Assembly (NCBI RefSeq): GCF_000179775.1
Contig: NZ_AEEB01000017.1
Coordinates: 1 to 64,000, forward strand
DNA length: 64,000 nt
Reading direction: 5' to 3'
Source of the DNA: Ahrensia sp. R2A130
Lineage (GTDB): Bacteria > Pseudomonadota > Alphaproteobacteria > Rhizobiales > Rhizobiaceae
Shown here: positions 1 through 8,958 of the stretch, piece by piece
How the letters are laid out: each line of letters begins with the position of its first letter
Position numbering within the stretch: the stretch's first letter is position 1
Program-made: the position numbers and the translations under genes
Notes under the pieces: model-generated
The model's input: only the letters and a program-made list of their open reading frames with translations
What the model was told of the DNA's origin: nothing
The model's database searches: none

Positions 1-2
1 CC

Positions 3-56
3 GGTGATATGGATGCGGTGAACACAGGTGTAATAGAGCAGCCCCGCGCCGCCTAA
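3..56 (+). other. possible C-terminal tail of an upstream gene
   Basis: One forward frame is open from base 3 to a TAA at 54-56 and would encode the last 17 residues of a protein that starts before the window, convergent with the oxidoreductase below and overlapping its stop codon. The other two forward frames close within the first 21 bases. The tail is too short to identify, and chance openness cannot be excluded. Confidence 0.2.
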
Positions 57-1390
57 ATCCTGTCCAGCATTGCGTACCATGTCAGTGCCAGCACTTTCAG
101 CGGGTTGCGGAAGGCCAAGCCGCCGGGAAATGTTGGAACTTTCAAATCCTGTAGCAGTTTGATTGTGTCGCTATTGCCGAGCCACTGTTCGGCAATGAGG
201 CGACCGGTATATTGCGCCATCATCACCCCGTGGCCGGAAAAGCCACCTGCGGTCCAAAGGCCCGGTTCAAGCTCGCGAACATAAGGCATACGCGGCATCG
301 TGATGGCGACATTGCCGCCCCAGGCATGGGTCAATTCCACGTCTGCAAGGTCGGGGTAGATCTCGGTGATTTGGCGACGTATGGCGCGCTCGATGTCACC
401 CGGAGTCGCCTTGCCGTAAGCCTCACGCCCGCCGAACAACAGGCGGTCATCAGCGGTTCTTCGGAAATAGCGCACCACGAAACGGCTGTCGTCCACGGCT
501 TCTTTGCCCGGTAGAACCGGCGAGTTATGGCCCAGTGGTGCGGTCGCCCCGATAAAGGATTGAATGGGCATCACGTGGCTGTCGAGCGCGGGATGCAGCT
601 TGGCGGCGTGGTAGCCGTTCACCGCGAGCAGGCATTTGTCAGCCACCACGGAACCGGTTGCGGTCTTCACCACTATGCGCCCGCTTTCCAACGCCACCTT
701 CGTTGCGGCGGAATTTTCATAAAGCACCGCTCCGCATTTGGCGGCGGCTCGGGCCAGCCCGATGACGATTTTCATGGGGTGCACATGGCCCGTGCCGCTG
801 TCCCGCGTGCCACCAAAATAATGGTTGCTACCAAGCGCTGAGGCCATGGCATCGCGGTCGAGATAGTCAATGTCGCTATAGCCGAAACGCTCATTCAGCA
901 CTTCGACCTCTTCGCGCGCTTCCGCCTCATAGCGCTTGCGGTGCATTGGCGTCAGTTGGCCGGGCAGGTAGTCGGTTTCATAACCGTGTTCTGCTGCCGT
1001 TTCATGCAACGAACGCTTGGCGTCTTCCGCCATATCCCACAGCGCCTTGGCGCGGTCGAAGCCAAGATCGGCTTCCAGTTCCAACACACCCGCCCGCTGG
1101 CCGGAACCCATCTGCCCACCATTGCGGCCAGACGCGCCGTCGCCGAAACGCGCTCCATCGAGCACAACGACATTGGTGCCGTTCTTGGCCAGTTCCAATG
1201 CCGCCGATAGTCCACAGAAACCACCGCCAATGATAACGACATCGCAGGAAACGTTGTCGTCTATGGCAGGGTATCTCGGACGGTCTCCGCAGCTGTTTTC
1301 GTACCAGGATACGCCCGGCGAGATGGGCGATTGGTAGGTTTCTTCGCTCACCGGTTCCGCCTTGGGAGTGTTAGCCCTGGCGTTAGACAT
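53..1390 (-). CDS. puuB: FAD-dependent oxidoreductase, gamma-glutamylputrescine oxidase-like (PuuB family)
   Basis: This 445-residue protein is a DAO-family flavoenzyme. The Rossmann FAD-binding motif GGGFCG lies at about residues 55-60, followed by the DGASGRNGGQ stretch typical of PuuB/OrdL-type oxidases and a C-terminal WTAGGFSGHGVM segment that closes the flavin site. In the family, PuuB oxidatively deaminates gamma-glutamylputrescine to the aldehyde with release of ammonia and peroxide. The start codon overlaps the 3' end of the upstream glutamine-synthetase-like gene by 8 bases, so the two are almost certainly co-transcribed and translationally coupled. The substrate is inferred from that pairing; other amine oxidases of the same fold cannot be excluded. 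Confidence 0.8.
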   Translation of the reverse strand: MSNARANTPKAEPVSEETYQSPISPGVSWYENSCGDRPRYPAIDDNVSCDVVIIGGGFCGLSAALELAKNGTNVVVLDGARFGDGASGRNGGQMGSGQRAGVLELEADLGFDRAKALWDMAEDAKRSLHETAAEHGYETDYLPGQLTPMHRKRYEAEAREEVEVLNERFGYSDIDYLDRDAMASALGSNHYFGGTRDSGTGHVHPMKIVIGLARAAAKCGAVLYENSAATKVALESGRIVVKTATGSVVADKCLLAVNGYHAAKLHPALDSHVMPIQSFIGATAPLGHNSPVLPGKEAVDDSRFVVRYFRRTADDRLLFGGREAYGKATPGDIERAIRRQITEIYPDLADVELTHAWGGNVAITMPRMPYVRELEPGLWTAGGFSGHGVMMAQYTGRLIAEQWLGNSDTIKLLQDLKVPTFPGGLAFRNPLKVLALTWYAMLDRI

Positions 1391-2780
1391 TCAGCAGCAG
1401 GAACTCCCGCTCCCATGGCGAGATCACCTTCATGAAAGTCTCGTATTCCTCGCGCTTGATGGCGCAGAACACTCCGACGAATTCTTCGCCCAACAGATCG
1501 ATCAGTTCCTCATTGCCTTCCAGCAAAGTGATGGAGCGCAGCAAGCCGCGCGGCAGATCATTGTCGCCTTCATTGGCGGTGGAGGAGACCGCTGATTGCG
1601 GCACGAGATTTTGCGTCAGGCCCAGATAGCCACAGGCGAGAGACGCGGCCATGGCAAGATATGGGTTGGCGTCTGAAGAGGGCAGGCGGTTTTCCACCCG
1701 CCTTGCCGCTGGTTCCGACGTCGGAATGCGCAGGCCGGTGGTGCGGTTATCGTAGCCCCAGCGCACGTTGACGGGGGCCGATGTGTTGGTGGTCAGCCGT
1801 CTGTAGCTGTTCACATAAGGGGCCATCAGCATCATCGCTTTGGGCAAATAATGCTGCATGCCACCAAGATAGGCGCGGAACAGATCGCTCTCGCCGCCTT
1901 CGCCATTGGTGAAGATGTTATCGCCGGTTTCGCCATCCACAATCGATTGGTGGATGTGCATCGCGGAACCCGGCTGCCCTTGAATGGGCTTGGCCATGAA
2001 GGTCGCGTACATGTCGTGTTTTAGCGCGGCCTCGCGGATGGTGCGTTTGAACAGGAAGACCTGATCGGCAAGCTCTACCGCGTCGCCATGGTTGAGGTTG
2101 ATCTCAAGTTGTGCCGCGCCCTCTTCATGGATCAGCGTGTCGATATCCAAGCCCTGCGCACCGGAGAAATCGTAAACATCGTCGATAAATTCATCGAACT
2201 CGTTCACGCCAGCAATTGAATATCCGTTGCCGGATTTGATTGCCCGACCGGAGCGGCCCACCGGCGGTTCCAGCGGAATGTTGGGGTCGGGGTTCGTTCT
2301 GACAAGATAGAATTCGATTTCCGGCGCGACCACGGGTTTCCAGCCCTTCGTCTCGTATGCGGCCAGCACCTTCTTCAACACCGTGCGCGGTGTGTAGCTG
2401 ACGGCGTTGCCCTGATAGTCGCTCATGTCGCAGATCACCTGCGCTGTTGGGTCAGTTTCCCATGGCACCGCGGACAGTGTCGATAGGTCAGGCACCAATC
2501 GCAGGTCGCCATCGTGTGGCGGGTACTCGAAATGATCGGTCTCTTCAGGCCAGTCGCCGGAGATCGTCTGCATGAAGATGGAGGACGGCAGCGCCAGCGT
2601 TCCCGTGGACAGGAATTTGGTCGACGGCATCATTTTGCCGCGTGCAACCCCTGCAATGTCGGGGGTGATGCATTCCACATCTTCGATGCCGCGCATCTGC
2701 AACCAGCGTGCAGCTTCTTCATAACTGGCGACGCCGCGCGCGGCAGCCCCCTGAAGTGGATCGGCGCTTAAGGCGGACAT
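1383..2780 (-). CDS. puuA: glutamine synthetase family protein, gamma-glutamylputrescine synthetase-like (PuuA)
   Basis: This 465-residue protein has the glutamine-synthetase beta-grasp N-terminus (DIAGVARGKMMPS) and the catalytic barrel with the metal-binding APEIEFYLV strand, SAMHIHQS and SSDANPYLAMAA. It lacks the adenylylation-loop context of housekeeping GlnA. PuuA-type members join glutamate to putrescine using ATP. It is the first gene of a two-gene operon with the PuuB-like oxidase (8-base overlap). Transcription starts in the 176-base divergent gap shared with the HerA-like gene. A second GS-like gene lies at 19261-20640 next to a putrescine importer. The amine substrate is inferred from this context. 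Confidence 0.8.
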   Translation of the reverse strand: MSALSADPLQGAAARGVASYEEAARWLQMRGIEDVECITPDIAGVARGKMMPSTKFLSTGTLALPSSIFMQTISGDWPEETDHFEYPPHDGDLRLVPDLSTLSAVPWETDPTAQVICDMSDYQGNAVSYTPRTVLKKVLAAYETKGWKPVVAPEIEFYLVRTNPDPNIPLEPPVGRSGRAIKSGNGYSIAGVNEFDEFIDDVYDFSGAQGLDIDTLIHEEGAAQLEINLNHGDAVELADQVFLFKRTIREAALKHDMYATFMAKPIQGQPGSAMHIHQSIVDGETGDNIFTNGEGGESDLFRAYLGGMQHYLPKAMMLMAPYVNSYRRLTTNTSAPVNVRWGYDNRTTGLRIPTSEPAARRVENRLPSSDANPYLAMAASLACGYLGLTQNLVPQSAVSSTANEGDNDLPRGLLRSITLLEGNEELIDLLGEEFVGVFCAIKREEYETFMKVISPWEREFLLLNV

Positions 2781-2956
2781 GGGAACCTGCAGAACTGTTA
2801 GAATATATTTCGGAACCTACCAGACAGGCGGGCCATGGCAACGCGCAATGCGGTTCTGCGATCCGCTATGGTTTCATGCCCGCCCACTCATCCTCCATTA
2901 ACCATACGTGCTTACAATCGAAGGCTTGGGGCGAAATATGATGGCAGGTTGGCGCG

Positions 2957-5086
2957 ATGAACAATGATGCATTGATGCGTAGGATTTCTGCAGCGACCGA
3001 CGCTAAAAAGAAGGCGGCGACTGCATCGGCTTCTGACCAGAGTTCAAATGAAATCCGTTCCGACGGTTTAGCACGGCGACCGGCAGAGAATATCCCAAAC
3101 CATCTGCGCCAGATGTTACAGCCCGGTGCTGCCCCCGCTGGTCAGCCCGCAGCACGCCCGCAACAGGCCGCACTGCAAGCCCGTCCAACAGCACCAGCGC
3201 CAGTCTCTAAGCCCGTTCAGCATGCACATGTCGCGGCACCAGCGATGACGACGCCACAACAACCGACTGTGCAACAACACGATGCACCGCGACCAGCAGT
3301 GCAAGCGCAGCCTGTTCAACCGTCCCAACAAATGGCCACGCCACAACAAGCGAATCCGTCTGCTGCGCCGGTTCCGCAGTCGGTAGCAGCCCTACAATCT
3401 GATAAGGGTTCAGGGCCGTTGATGAGTTTTCGTGCGCCTTCGCCTGAACAGGCTGCACCACAGGAAACGCCGCGCGAAAGCCGCATGGCGCGTGAAGATC
3501 GACCGGAAGCCTTCATCACCGATAGTGATGGCACCATGGCAACCGTTATGGGAGACACGCGCTGCGTCGATACCGTGACAGGTTTGGCTTGGGCGGTAGG
3601 GCGAATGTTGTCCATCGTTGTGGGCAAGAACCGCATCGTCGCCATGATTTGCAGCATCGAAATGCCTGATGGCGAACCCACCGAAGCGGGCCACAAGCCG
3701 TTGCGTTTCCGTGTGGAGATGCAAGGCGAAGTGCAGGACAGGGGTAACGGCGGCACCTCCTTCCAGAAGGGTATCTCGTCATACCCCGGCGCCGGATGTC
3801 CGGTTCACCAAATCAGGGCGGGCGATCTCGCTGCCATCTATGCGGCCACCGGTGATGCTAACGCAGTTGTGGGTGCGCTCAGCCAGGACGAGTCCATTCC
3901 TGCCTATGTTGATGTTCCTTCCATGCTGTCGAAACATTTTGCAGTGTTGGGCTCCACCGGTTGCGGCAAGTCGGCATCCGTCTCGCTGCTGCTGCACGCC
4001 TGTCAGGAAATGGTGCCTGACCTGCGCACCATCATTCTCGATCCACACAACGAGTATGGTCGCGCGTTTCCCGATGCTAACATTATCGAACAGCGCACCA
4101 TGGATATCCCGTTTTGGATGTTCCAGCTGGAAGAATATGTGGAGTGCCTGTTTCGCGGCAAACCCATCGTCCACGAAGAGATCGATGCCCTGCGTGAGTT
4201 CATTCCAGAGGCAAAAATCAAATTCCGCGACGGTGAAGACCGCGTAAAATTGCGACCTGATAATTCCGGTGCCGCCATCACGGCAGATACCGCAGCGCCC
4301 TACCGGATTGCTGATTTGCTTTCGATGATCGATGAGGAAATGGGCCTGCTGGAATCCGGCTACAACCGCACCGACCTCAAGTCTCTGAAAGCGCGGATCA
4401 ACTCCCACGCCACCGACCAGCGTTACGCTTTCATGTTCCGCCACCGCACCATCGAAGACATTGCGTGGCAGGTGGTGGCCAATTTCTTCAACTTCCATGA
4501 CGGACCAGCTCGTACCACCATCATTGAAATGGCTGGCATGCCGGCGGAAGTCGTGAACGCTGTTGCGTCTGTTTTGTGCCGTTTGTCGTTTGAATTGGCC
4601 ATCGCCGCCAAGGGCAACATGAAGGTGCTCGTGGTTTGTGAAGAGGCGCACAGATACGTGCCAGCCGGTCGTGATGGCTTTGAACCCACACGCCGCGCCA
4701 TCGCCCGTATCGCCAAAGAGGGCCGCAAATATGGGTCGTTTATGGCCATTGTGTCCCAGCGACCTTCTGAACTCGATCCGACGATCCTGTCCCAGTGTTC
4801 CACGGTGTTTTCTCTGCGTCTGACGAACGATTTCGACCAAGACATCATCCGTCGGGCGATCTCGTCTTCATCGGCCAGCACCATTGCCTTCATCTCGTCA
4901 CTGTCGAACCGCGAGTGCATTGCATTTGGTGAGGGCATGAGCACGGCCATGCGGATGAAGTTCCGCAATCTGCCGAAGGAATGGTTGCCGGGGGCTGAAA
5001 CGGACGTGTTCGGCAATGCCGTGCCCATCGTCACCACGCAGCAGGCAGGGCCGGTGTTCCACCAGTGGAGAATGGGCGCGGGCTAA
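2957..5086 (+). CDS. HerA-like DUF87 ATPase with long disordered N-terminus
   Basis: The protein has 709 residues. Roughly the first 190 are rich in Ala, Pro and Gln and look disordered. A beta-rich HAS-barrel-like region follows, then a RecA/FtsK-type ATPase with Walker A STGCGKSAS at about residues 333-341, Walker B LVVCEEAHRYVPA near residue 557, and a SQRPSELDPTILSQ segment near residue 597 that is characteristic of HerA/DUF87 proteins. HerA ATPases are hexameric DNA translocases that usually work with NurA-type nucleases in end resection, but no nuclease partner is encoded next to this one. It stands alone, divergent from the puuAB-like pair. Its cellular role in alphaproteobacteria is not established from sequence. 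Confidence 0.8.
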   Translation: MNNDALMRRISAATDAKKKAATASASDQSSNEIRSDGLARRPAENIPNHLRQMLQPGAAPAGQPAARPQQAALQARPTAPAPVSKPVQHAHVAAPAMTTPQQPTVQQHDAPRPAVQAQPVQPSQQMATPQQANPSAAPVPQSVAALQSDKGSGPLMSFRAPSPEQAAPQETPRESRMAREDRPEAFITDSDGTMATVMGDTRCVDTVTGLAWAVGRMLSIVVGKNRIVAMICSIEMPDGEPTEAGHKPLRFRVEMQGEVQDRGNGGTSFQKGISSYPGAGCPVHQIRAGDLAAIYAATGDANAVVGALSQDESIPAYVDVPSMLSKHFAVLGSTGCGKSASVSLLLHACQEMVPDLRTIILDPHNEYGRAFPDANIIEQRTMDIPFWMFQLEEYVECLFRGKPIVHEEIDALREFIPEAKIKFRDGEDRVKLRPDNSGAAITADTAAPYRIADLLSMIDEEMGLLESGYNRTDLKSLKARINSHATDQRYAFMFRHRTIEDIAWQVVANFFNFHDGPARTTIIEMAGMPAEVVNAVASVLCRLSFELAIAAKGNMKVLVVCEEAHRYVPAGRDGFEPTRRAIARIAKEGRKYGSFMAIVSQRPSELDPTILSQCSTVFSLRLTNDFDQDIIRRAISSSSASTIAFISSLSNRECIAFGEGMSTAMRMKFRNLPKEWLPGAETDVFGNAVPIVTTQQAGPVFHQWRMGAG

Positions 5087-5191
5087 CCGCATTTCGGGCG
5101 GCTGGAAATTTAATCTGGACCACCCCCTTGGAACCGATGCGAGGCTCCCCACATTCATCGTCTTGATACGATGAACCTCCCGGAGCCGATC

Positions 5192-5911
5192 ATGGCCGAG
5201 ACCCAGAAGAAGAAAACTCTCGCAGATTTTCCCATCACCGAACGCTGGACCCCCAAGAACCCGGACGTCTTGCAGCTGTTTTCCTTCCCGACACCCAACG
5301 GTGTGAAGGTTTCTATCGCGCTGGAAGAACTCGGCGTTCCTTACGAAGCGCACACGGTGAAGCTGAACGAAACCGAGACGTCGGAATTTTTGTCGCTCAA
5401 CCCGAACAACAAAATTCCTGCAATCATCGACCCGACCGGCGCAAATGGCGAAGCCATGGGCCTGTGGGAATCCGGTGCGATCCTCATCTATCTGGCAGAA
5501 AAGCACGGCGGTCTTCTACCCACCGATCCCGCTGCCAAGGCCGAGACGATCCAGTGGTTGATGTTCCAGATGGGCGGAGTTGGTCCCATGTTCGGCCAGT
5601 TCGGTTTCTTTCACGCTTTTGCCGGTAAAGAGATCGACGACCCACGCCCCAAAGAGCGCTACCAGAACGAAGCCAAGCGCCTGCTCAAGGTTCTCGAACA
5701 ACGCCTGCAAGGCCGCCAGTGGATCATGGACGACGATTACACCATCGCCGACATCGCCATCTTCCCGTGGATCCGTGGTGCGAAGATTTTCTACAAGGCC
5801 GAGGACGAGCTGGCGCTGAACAGCTTTCCTGCTGTTATGGCGTGGCTAGACCGCTGTGTTGCGCGTTCTGCGTCTAAGAAGGGGCTAACTGTTCCCGACC
5901 GCGACGGCTGA
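5192..5911 (+). CDS. glutathione S-transferase, Nu-class (YfcG/YghU-like)
   Basis: This is a 239-residue thioredoxin-fold transferase with a TPNGVKVSIALEELG N-terminal motif, the cis-proline region NPNNKIPAI and the WESGAILIYLAEK glutathione-binding loop, followed by an all-helical C-terminal domain. The TPNG motif is the signature of Nu-class members such as E. coli YfcG and YghU, which act mainly as disulfide-bond reductases with bound glutathione. An in-frame ATG exists 21 bases upstream (5171), but a GGAG ribosome-binding site sits six bases before the ATG at 5192, so I chose the latter. It is monocistronic by spacing. The physiological substrate is unknown. Confidence 0.88.
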   Translation: MAETQKKKTLADFPITERWTPKNPDVLQLFSFPTPNGVKVSIALEELGVPYEAHTVKLNETETSEFLSLNPNNKIPAIIDPTGANGEAMGLWESGAILIYLAEKHGGLLPTDPAAKAETIQWLMFQMGGVGPMFGQFGFFHAFAGKEIDDPRPKERYQNEAKRLLKVLEQRLQGRQWIMDDDYTIADIAIFPWIRGAKIFYKAEDELALNSFPAVMAWLDRCVARSASKKGLTVPDRDG

Positions 5912-6009
5912 CAAAAATACGTCGTCTCCCGCAAATTTTAGGGGGCCGACGGAAACCTGTTTTTCAGGCGCGGCGACGAGCATGGCGCTCCGTAATCCGG
6001 AGTTAGTTC

Positions 6010-7422
6010 ATGCTCGTCGCCTTCGCCAACCGCCCCGTAAAATCGCCTAATCTTGAGCTGGCCGATCTCATCGGTCCCCTCAGTTACGCCCTCGATCTCA
6101 CCGAAGGCCAGCCCAAGGACCACTGCATACGGTGCTGCTATATCGGTATGGCCCTTGGTCGAGCGCTGGGTCTGCCGGAGGCGGAACTGGCGGACCTGTT
6201 CTACACATTGCTGCTCAAAGACCTCGGCTGTTCCAGCAACGCTGCGCGCATCTGCGAACTGTTTCTTGCCGACGACATAGACTTCAAGCAGGGCTTCAAA
6301 ACCATCGATCCGGGCTTCAACGCAGCGCTCAGTTTTGTGTTCAAACGCACGGGCCTTAAGGCAGGCCTCAGCGAACGCATTCGTGCGCTGGTGAAAATTT
6401 GCCGCGAGGGAGAACGAACGACCCAAGATATGATATCCACCCGCTGCCACCGCGGCGCCGATATCGCCGCCAAACTGCGTTTCTCTTCTGCTGTCCAAGA
6501 GGGGATTCGGTCGCTGGATGAACATTGGAACGGTAAGGGACAACCGTTTGGTCTGACGGGTAACGACATTCCCCGCGCATCCAGCATAGCATTGCTGGCG
6601 CAGGTGGTGGATGTCTTTCACAGCGAAGGCGGTCCCGGCGGTGTGGCGACTGAACTGCACAAGCGTCGCGGCAGTTGGTTCGATCCGCAACTTGTGGACG
6701 CCTTTGACGCGTTGAATGCATCGGAAGGCTTCTGGGAAATGCTTGCCTCGCCAGACATGCCGGACTGGCTGCTCGACACCGCGCCGTCCATCGCGGGACT
6801 GCCTGTGGATGAAGAATATCTCGACGATGTGGCACAGGCTTTTTCCGATGTGGTGGACGCCAAGAGCCCCTTCACCGCCGACCACAGCAACCGCGTCACG
6901 CTCTATGCCGACATGATCTCGGAAGAGTTGGGACTGGCCGACAATCACCGCCGCTGGATACGCCGCGCAGCTTTGCTGCACGATATCGGCAAGCTGGCCG
7001 TATCCAATCAGGTGCTCGACAAGCCGGGCAAGCTGGACGAGAACGAGTGGAAAGCTGTGCGCCTGCATCCGCTGATAAGCGAGAACATTCTCAAGCGTGT
7101 GCCCGCTTTCGCCGATATGGCGCAGGTTGCCGGTGCCCACCACGAACGGTTGGACGGTAAGGGATATCCCCACGGTTTGGCGGGTGACGACATCCCGCTT
7201 GAGGCGCGCATTCTCACCGTCGCTGATGTGTTCGACGCCCTGTCGGCAGAACGTCCCTATCGGGCGGCCATGCCAATCGAGAAGGCTCTGGCCATTCTCG
7301 ATGAGGATACCGGCACCGCATTCGACGGCGAATGCGTAACGGCGCTTAAGCGCGGGTTAGAGCGGTTGTCGCAGGTCATCGAACAGCCGAAAATAGCGTC
7401 GAACCAAACGATCGCCGCCTGA
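6010..7422 (+). CDS. HD-GYP domain phosphodiesterase
   Basis: This 470-residue protein has a degenerate HD-like N-terminal half (KDHCIRCCYIGMALG near residues 37-51) and a full HD-GYP domain in the C-terminal half: the HD pair in LLHDIGK at H324-D325, then HHERLDGKGYP (about residues 377-387) and DVFDALSAERPYR. HD-GYP proteins hydrolyse cyclic di-GMP, and the doublet with an N-terminal partial HD domain is a common architecture. No receiver or membrane segment is visible, so the input is unknown. GGAG at about 6000 supports the start at 6010. A degenerate GGDEF protein at 34.9 kb is the only other cyclic-di-GMP-related gene seen here. Confidence 0.88.
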   Translation: MLVAFANRPVKSPNLELADLIGPLSYALDLTEGQPKDHCIRCCYIGMALGRALGLPEAELADLFYTLLLKDLGCSSNAARICELFLADDIDFKQGFKTIDPGFNAALSFVFKRTGLKAGLSERIRALVKICREGERTTQDMISTRCHRGADIAAKLRFSSAVQEGIRSLDEHWNGKGQPFGLTGNDIPRASSIALLAQVVDVFHSEGGPGGVATELHKRRGSWFDPQLVDAFDALNASEGFWEMLASPDMPDWLLDTAPSIAGLPVDEEYLDDVAQAFSDVVDAKSPFTADHSNRVTLYADMISEELGLADNHRRWIRRAALLHDIGKLAVSNQVLDKPGKLDENEWKAVRLHPLISENILKRVPAFADMAQVAGAHHERLDGKGYPHGLAGDDIPLEARILTVADVFDALSAERPYRAAMPIEKALAILDEDTGTAFDGECVTALKRGLERLSQVIEQPKIASNQTIAA

Positions 7423-7435
7423 TTGCCGCCTATTG

Positions 7436-8335
7436 CTATTTTCTCAACGATCGTTCCCGCAACAGCGCGTAAATACCGGCGCCCACCACCACCAGTGAAC
7501 CTATTGCCGTCGTGGTTTGCATCACTTCGCCCAGCACCAGCATTGCCAATATCGAGGCGAAGACCAACTGCAAATAGGTGAAGGGCTGGATGACACTGGC
7601 CTCCGCAATCGAATAGACGCGGGTGAGCATGTAGTGGCCCGCAGCCGACGTGCAGCACAGCATCGCCATGAACATCGCGTCCAGCGGCGTCATTGTTTGC
7701 CAGTGCCAAAGTCCGATGGGCGTAATGATGATGACCCCCACAATGCTGACCCAGAAAAACGACGTCTGCGGCCCGTCCACATGGGCGACGTGCCGTGTCA
7801 GCAGCGAATAGACGGCAAACATCATCGCGCCCACCACTGCCACCAGCGCATATGGCGAGAACACACCGAACCCCGGGCGCAGGATGATGAGCATCCCGAT
7901 GAAGCCGATCCCGATGGCCGTCCACCGCCGCCAACCGACACGTTCGCCTAATATCGGGCCGGAAAGCGCCGCGATCACCAATGGCGTGGATGCAAAAATC
8001 GCATGCGCCTCGATCAATCCCAACAACACGAAGGCCGACACCATAACGCAGATCTGAGCCACGAGGAGAACGCCGCGCAGCAGCTGCAATTTCGGCGTGC
8101 CGGAGCGGATCGTTGCGCGAAACCCATCGGCATGACGCGCGGTCAAATACACCGCCAATGCAGCGAGCACCCAGTAGCGGATCGCCGTGACCATATAGAC
8201 GTTATACGTGCCCGCCAGATGCTTCGACAGCATGTCCTGAAACGCGAAGATCAACATCGTCGCGCACATCAACCCCACGCCCAGCCGGTTGTTTTGCGGT
8301 TCGTGGAATGTGTCTTTGTTCGAAGGGGCGCTCAA
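7436..8335 (-). CDS. EamA/DMT-superfamily transporter
   Basis: This 299-residue integral membrane protein contains about ten hydrophobic segments arranged as two EamA repeats, typical of drug/metabolite transporters. The first repeat begins GVGLMCATMLIFAFQDMLSK. Such proteins export amino acids, nucleosides or other small metabolites, but the substrate cannot be read from the sequence. It is convergent with the HD-GYP gene, with only 13 bases between the stop codons, and lies 63 bases downstream of the cytochrome b gene on the same strand, so the two may share a transcript. Confidence 0.85.
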   Translation of the reverse strand: MSAPSNKDTFHEPQNNRLGVGLMCATMLIFAFQDMLSKHLAGTYNVYMVTAIRYWVLAALAVYLTARHADGFRATIRSGTPKLQLLRGVLLVAQICVMVSAFVLLGLIEAHAIFASTPLVIAALSGPILGERVGWRRWTAIGIGFIGMLIILRPGFGVFSPYALVAVVGAMMFAVYSLLTRHVAHVDGPQTSFFWVSIVGVIIITPIGLWHWQTMTPLDAMFMAMLCCTSAAGHYMLTRVYSIAEASVIQPFTYLQLVFASILAMLVLGEVMQTTTAIGSLVVVGAGIYALLRERSLRK

Positions 8336-8398
8336 GTGGGATCGTTCCGAAAGATGATCACCGCAGCGTTAGACCCGTCCGCGCCTCGCGTCCACACA

Positions 8399-8935
8399 TC
8401 ACAAATAACGGTGCAGCATCTTCGGCATCATTATTCGCAGCGCGTTGTCTCGCAGTTTGATGTGCCGCCAAATGTGGAAGCTGGCATGGGCGATGGCGAC
8501 GGCAGCAAGTGCATAAAATTCTATCGAGTGTACGATGCCGATCCAGTCATTCGCCAAGGGCTTGTCCAGCGGCACGGCGATGGGAACCACGTCACCTGCA
8601 AACAATTGCCGCGAGGCTGTGAGGCCCAGCAGAAACCCCGTCACGGCCACCGCGAACATGCCCCACACCAGCGTGAGATGCAGCCTGCGATGCAGCCGCT
8701 TGCCCCAATCCGGCAGCTTCGGCCCCGGCCTTCCCGCCAGCCCGCGCCGCAAATAATCCGCCGTCCACAACAGCGCCAGCGACACGAACACCAGGCCGAA
8801 CACCGAGTGCAATTCCACCCACCAATGCCCCCACCGCGCCACATCTCGCGGCTGCACCAATGTGAACCACGCAAACAACGGGACCATCGTCCAGTGAACG
8901 AGCTTGAGTGCGGAACGGCGTGTGAGGCGGGTCAT
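8399..8935 (-). CDS. cytochrome b561-type membrane protein
   Basis: This 178-residue protein has four predicted transmembrane helices and conserved histidines suited to bis-histidine haem ligation (KLVHWTMVP near the N-terminus, ELHSVFGL, RRLHLTLVWG, HASFHIWRH). That matches the prokaryotic cytochrome b561 / Ni-Fe hydrogenase b-type cytochrome fold, which passes electrons across the inner membrane. No periplasmic partner enzyme (hydrogenase, DMSO-reductase type or YceI) is encoded next to it. The start lies 23 bases downstream of the stop of the hydrolase-OsmC gene on the same strand, so the two are probably co-transcribed. Confidence 0.8.
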   Translation of the reverse strand: MTRLTRRSALKLVHWTMVPLFAWFTLVQPRDVARWGHWWVELHSVFGLVFVSLALLWTADYLRRGLAGRPGPKLPDWGKRLHRRLHLTLVWGMFAVAVTGFLLGLTASRQLFAGDVVPIAVPLDKPLANDWIGIVHSIEFYALAAVAIAHASFHIWRHIKLRDNALRIMMPKMLHRYL

Positions 8936-8958
8936 GGATGAGTTACGGTTGGAACGGG

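Noticed and set aside
3779-4840. 353-residue minus-strand frame
   Set aside because: It is antisense to the HerA-like ATPase and shows only the mirrored codon bias of that gene.
5938-7173. 411-residue open frame on the minus strand
   Set aside because: It lies antisense to the HD-GYP gene, whose motifs, start signal and codon pattern are clear; no family features are visible in the antisense product.
8003-8941. 312-residue plus-strand frame
   Set aside because: It spans the EamA and cytochrome b genes in antisense and is rich in His, Gln and Arg, as expected for an antisense frame of GC-rich membrane-protein genes.
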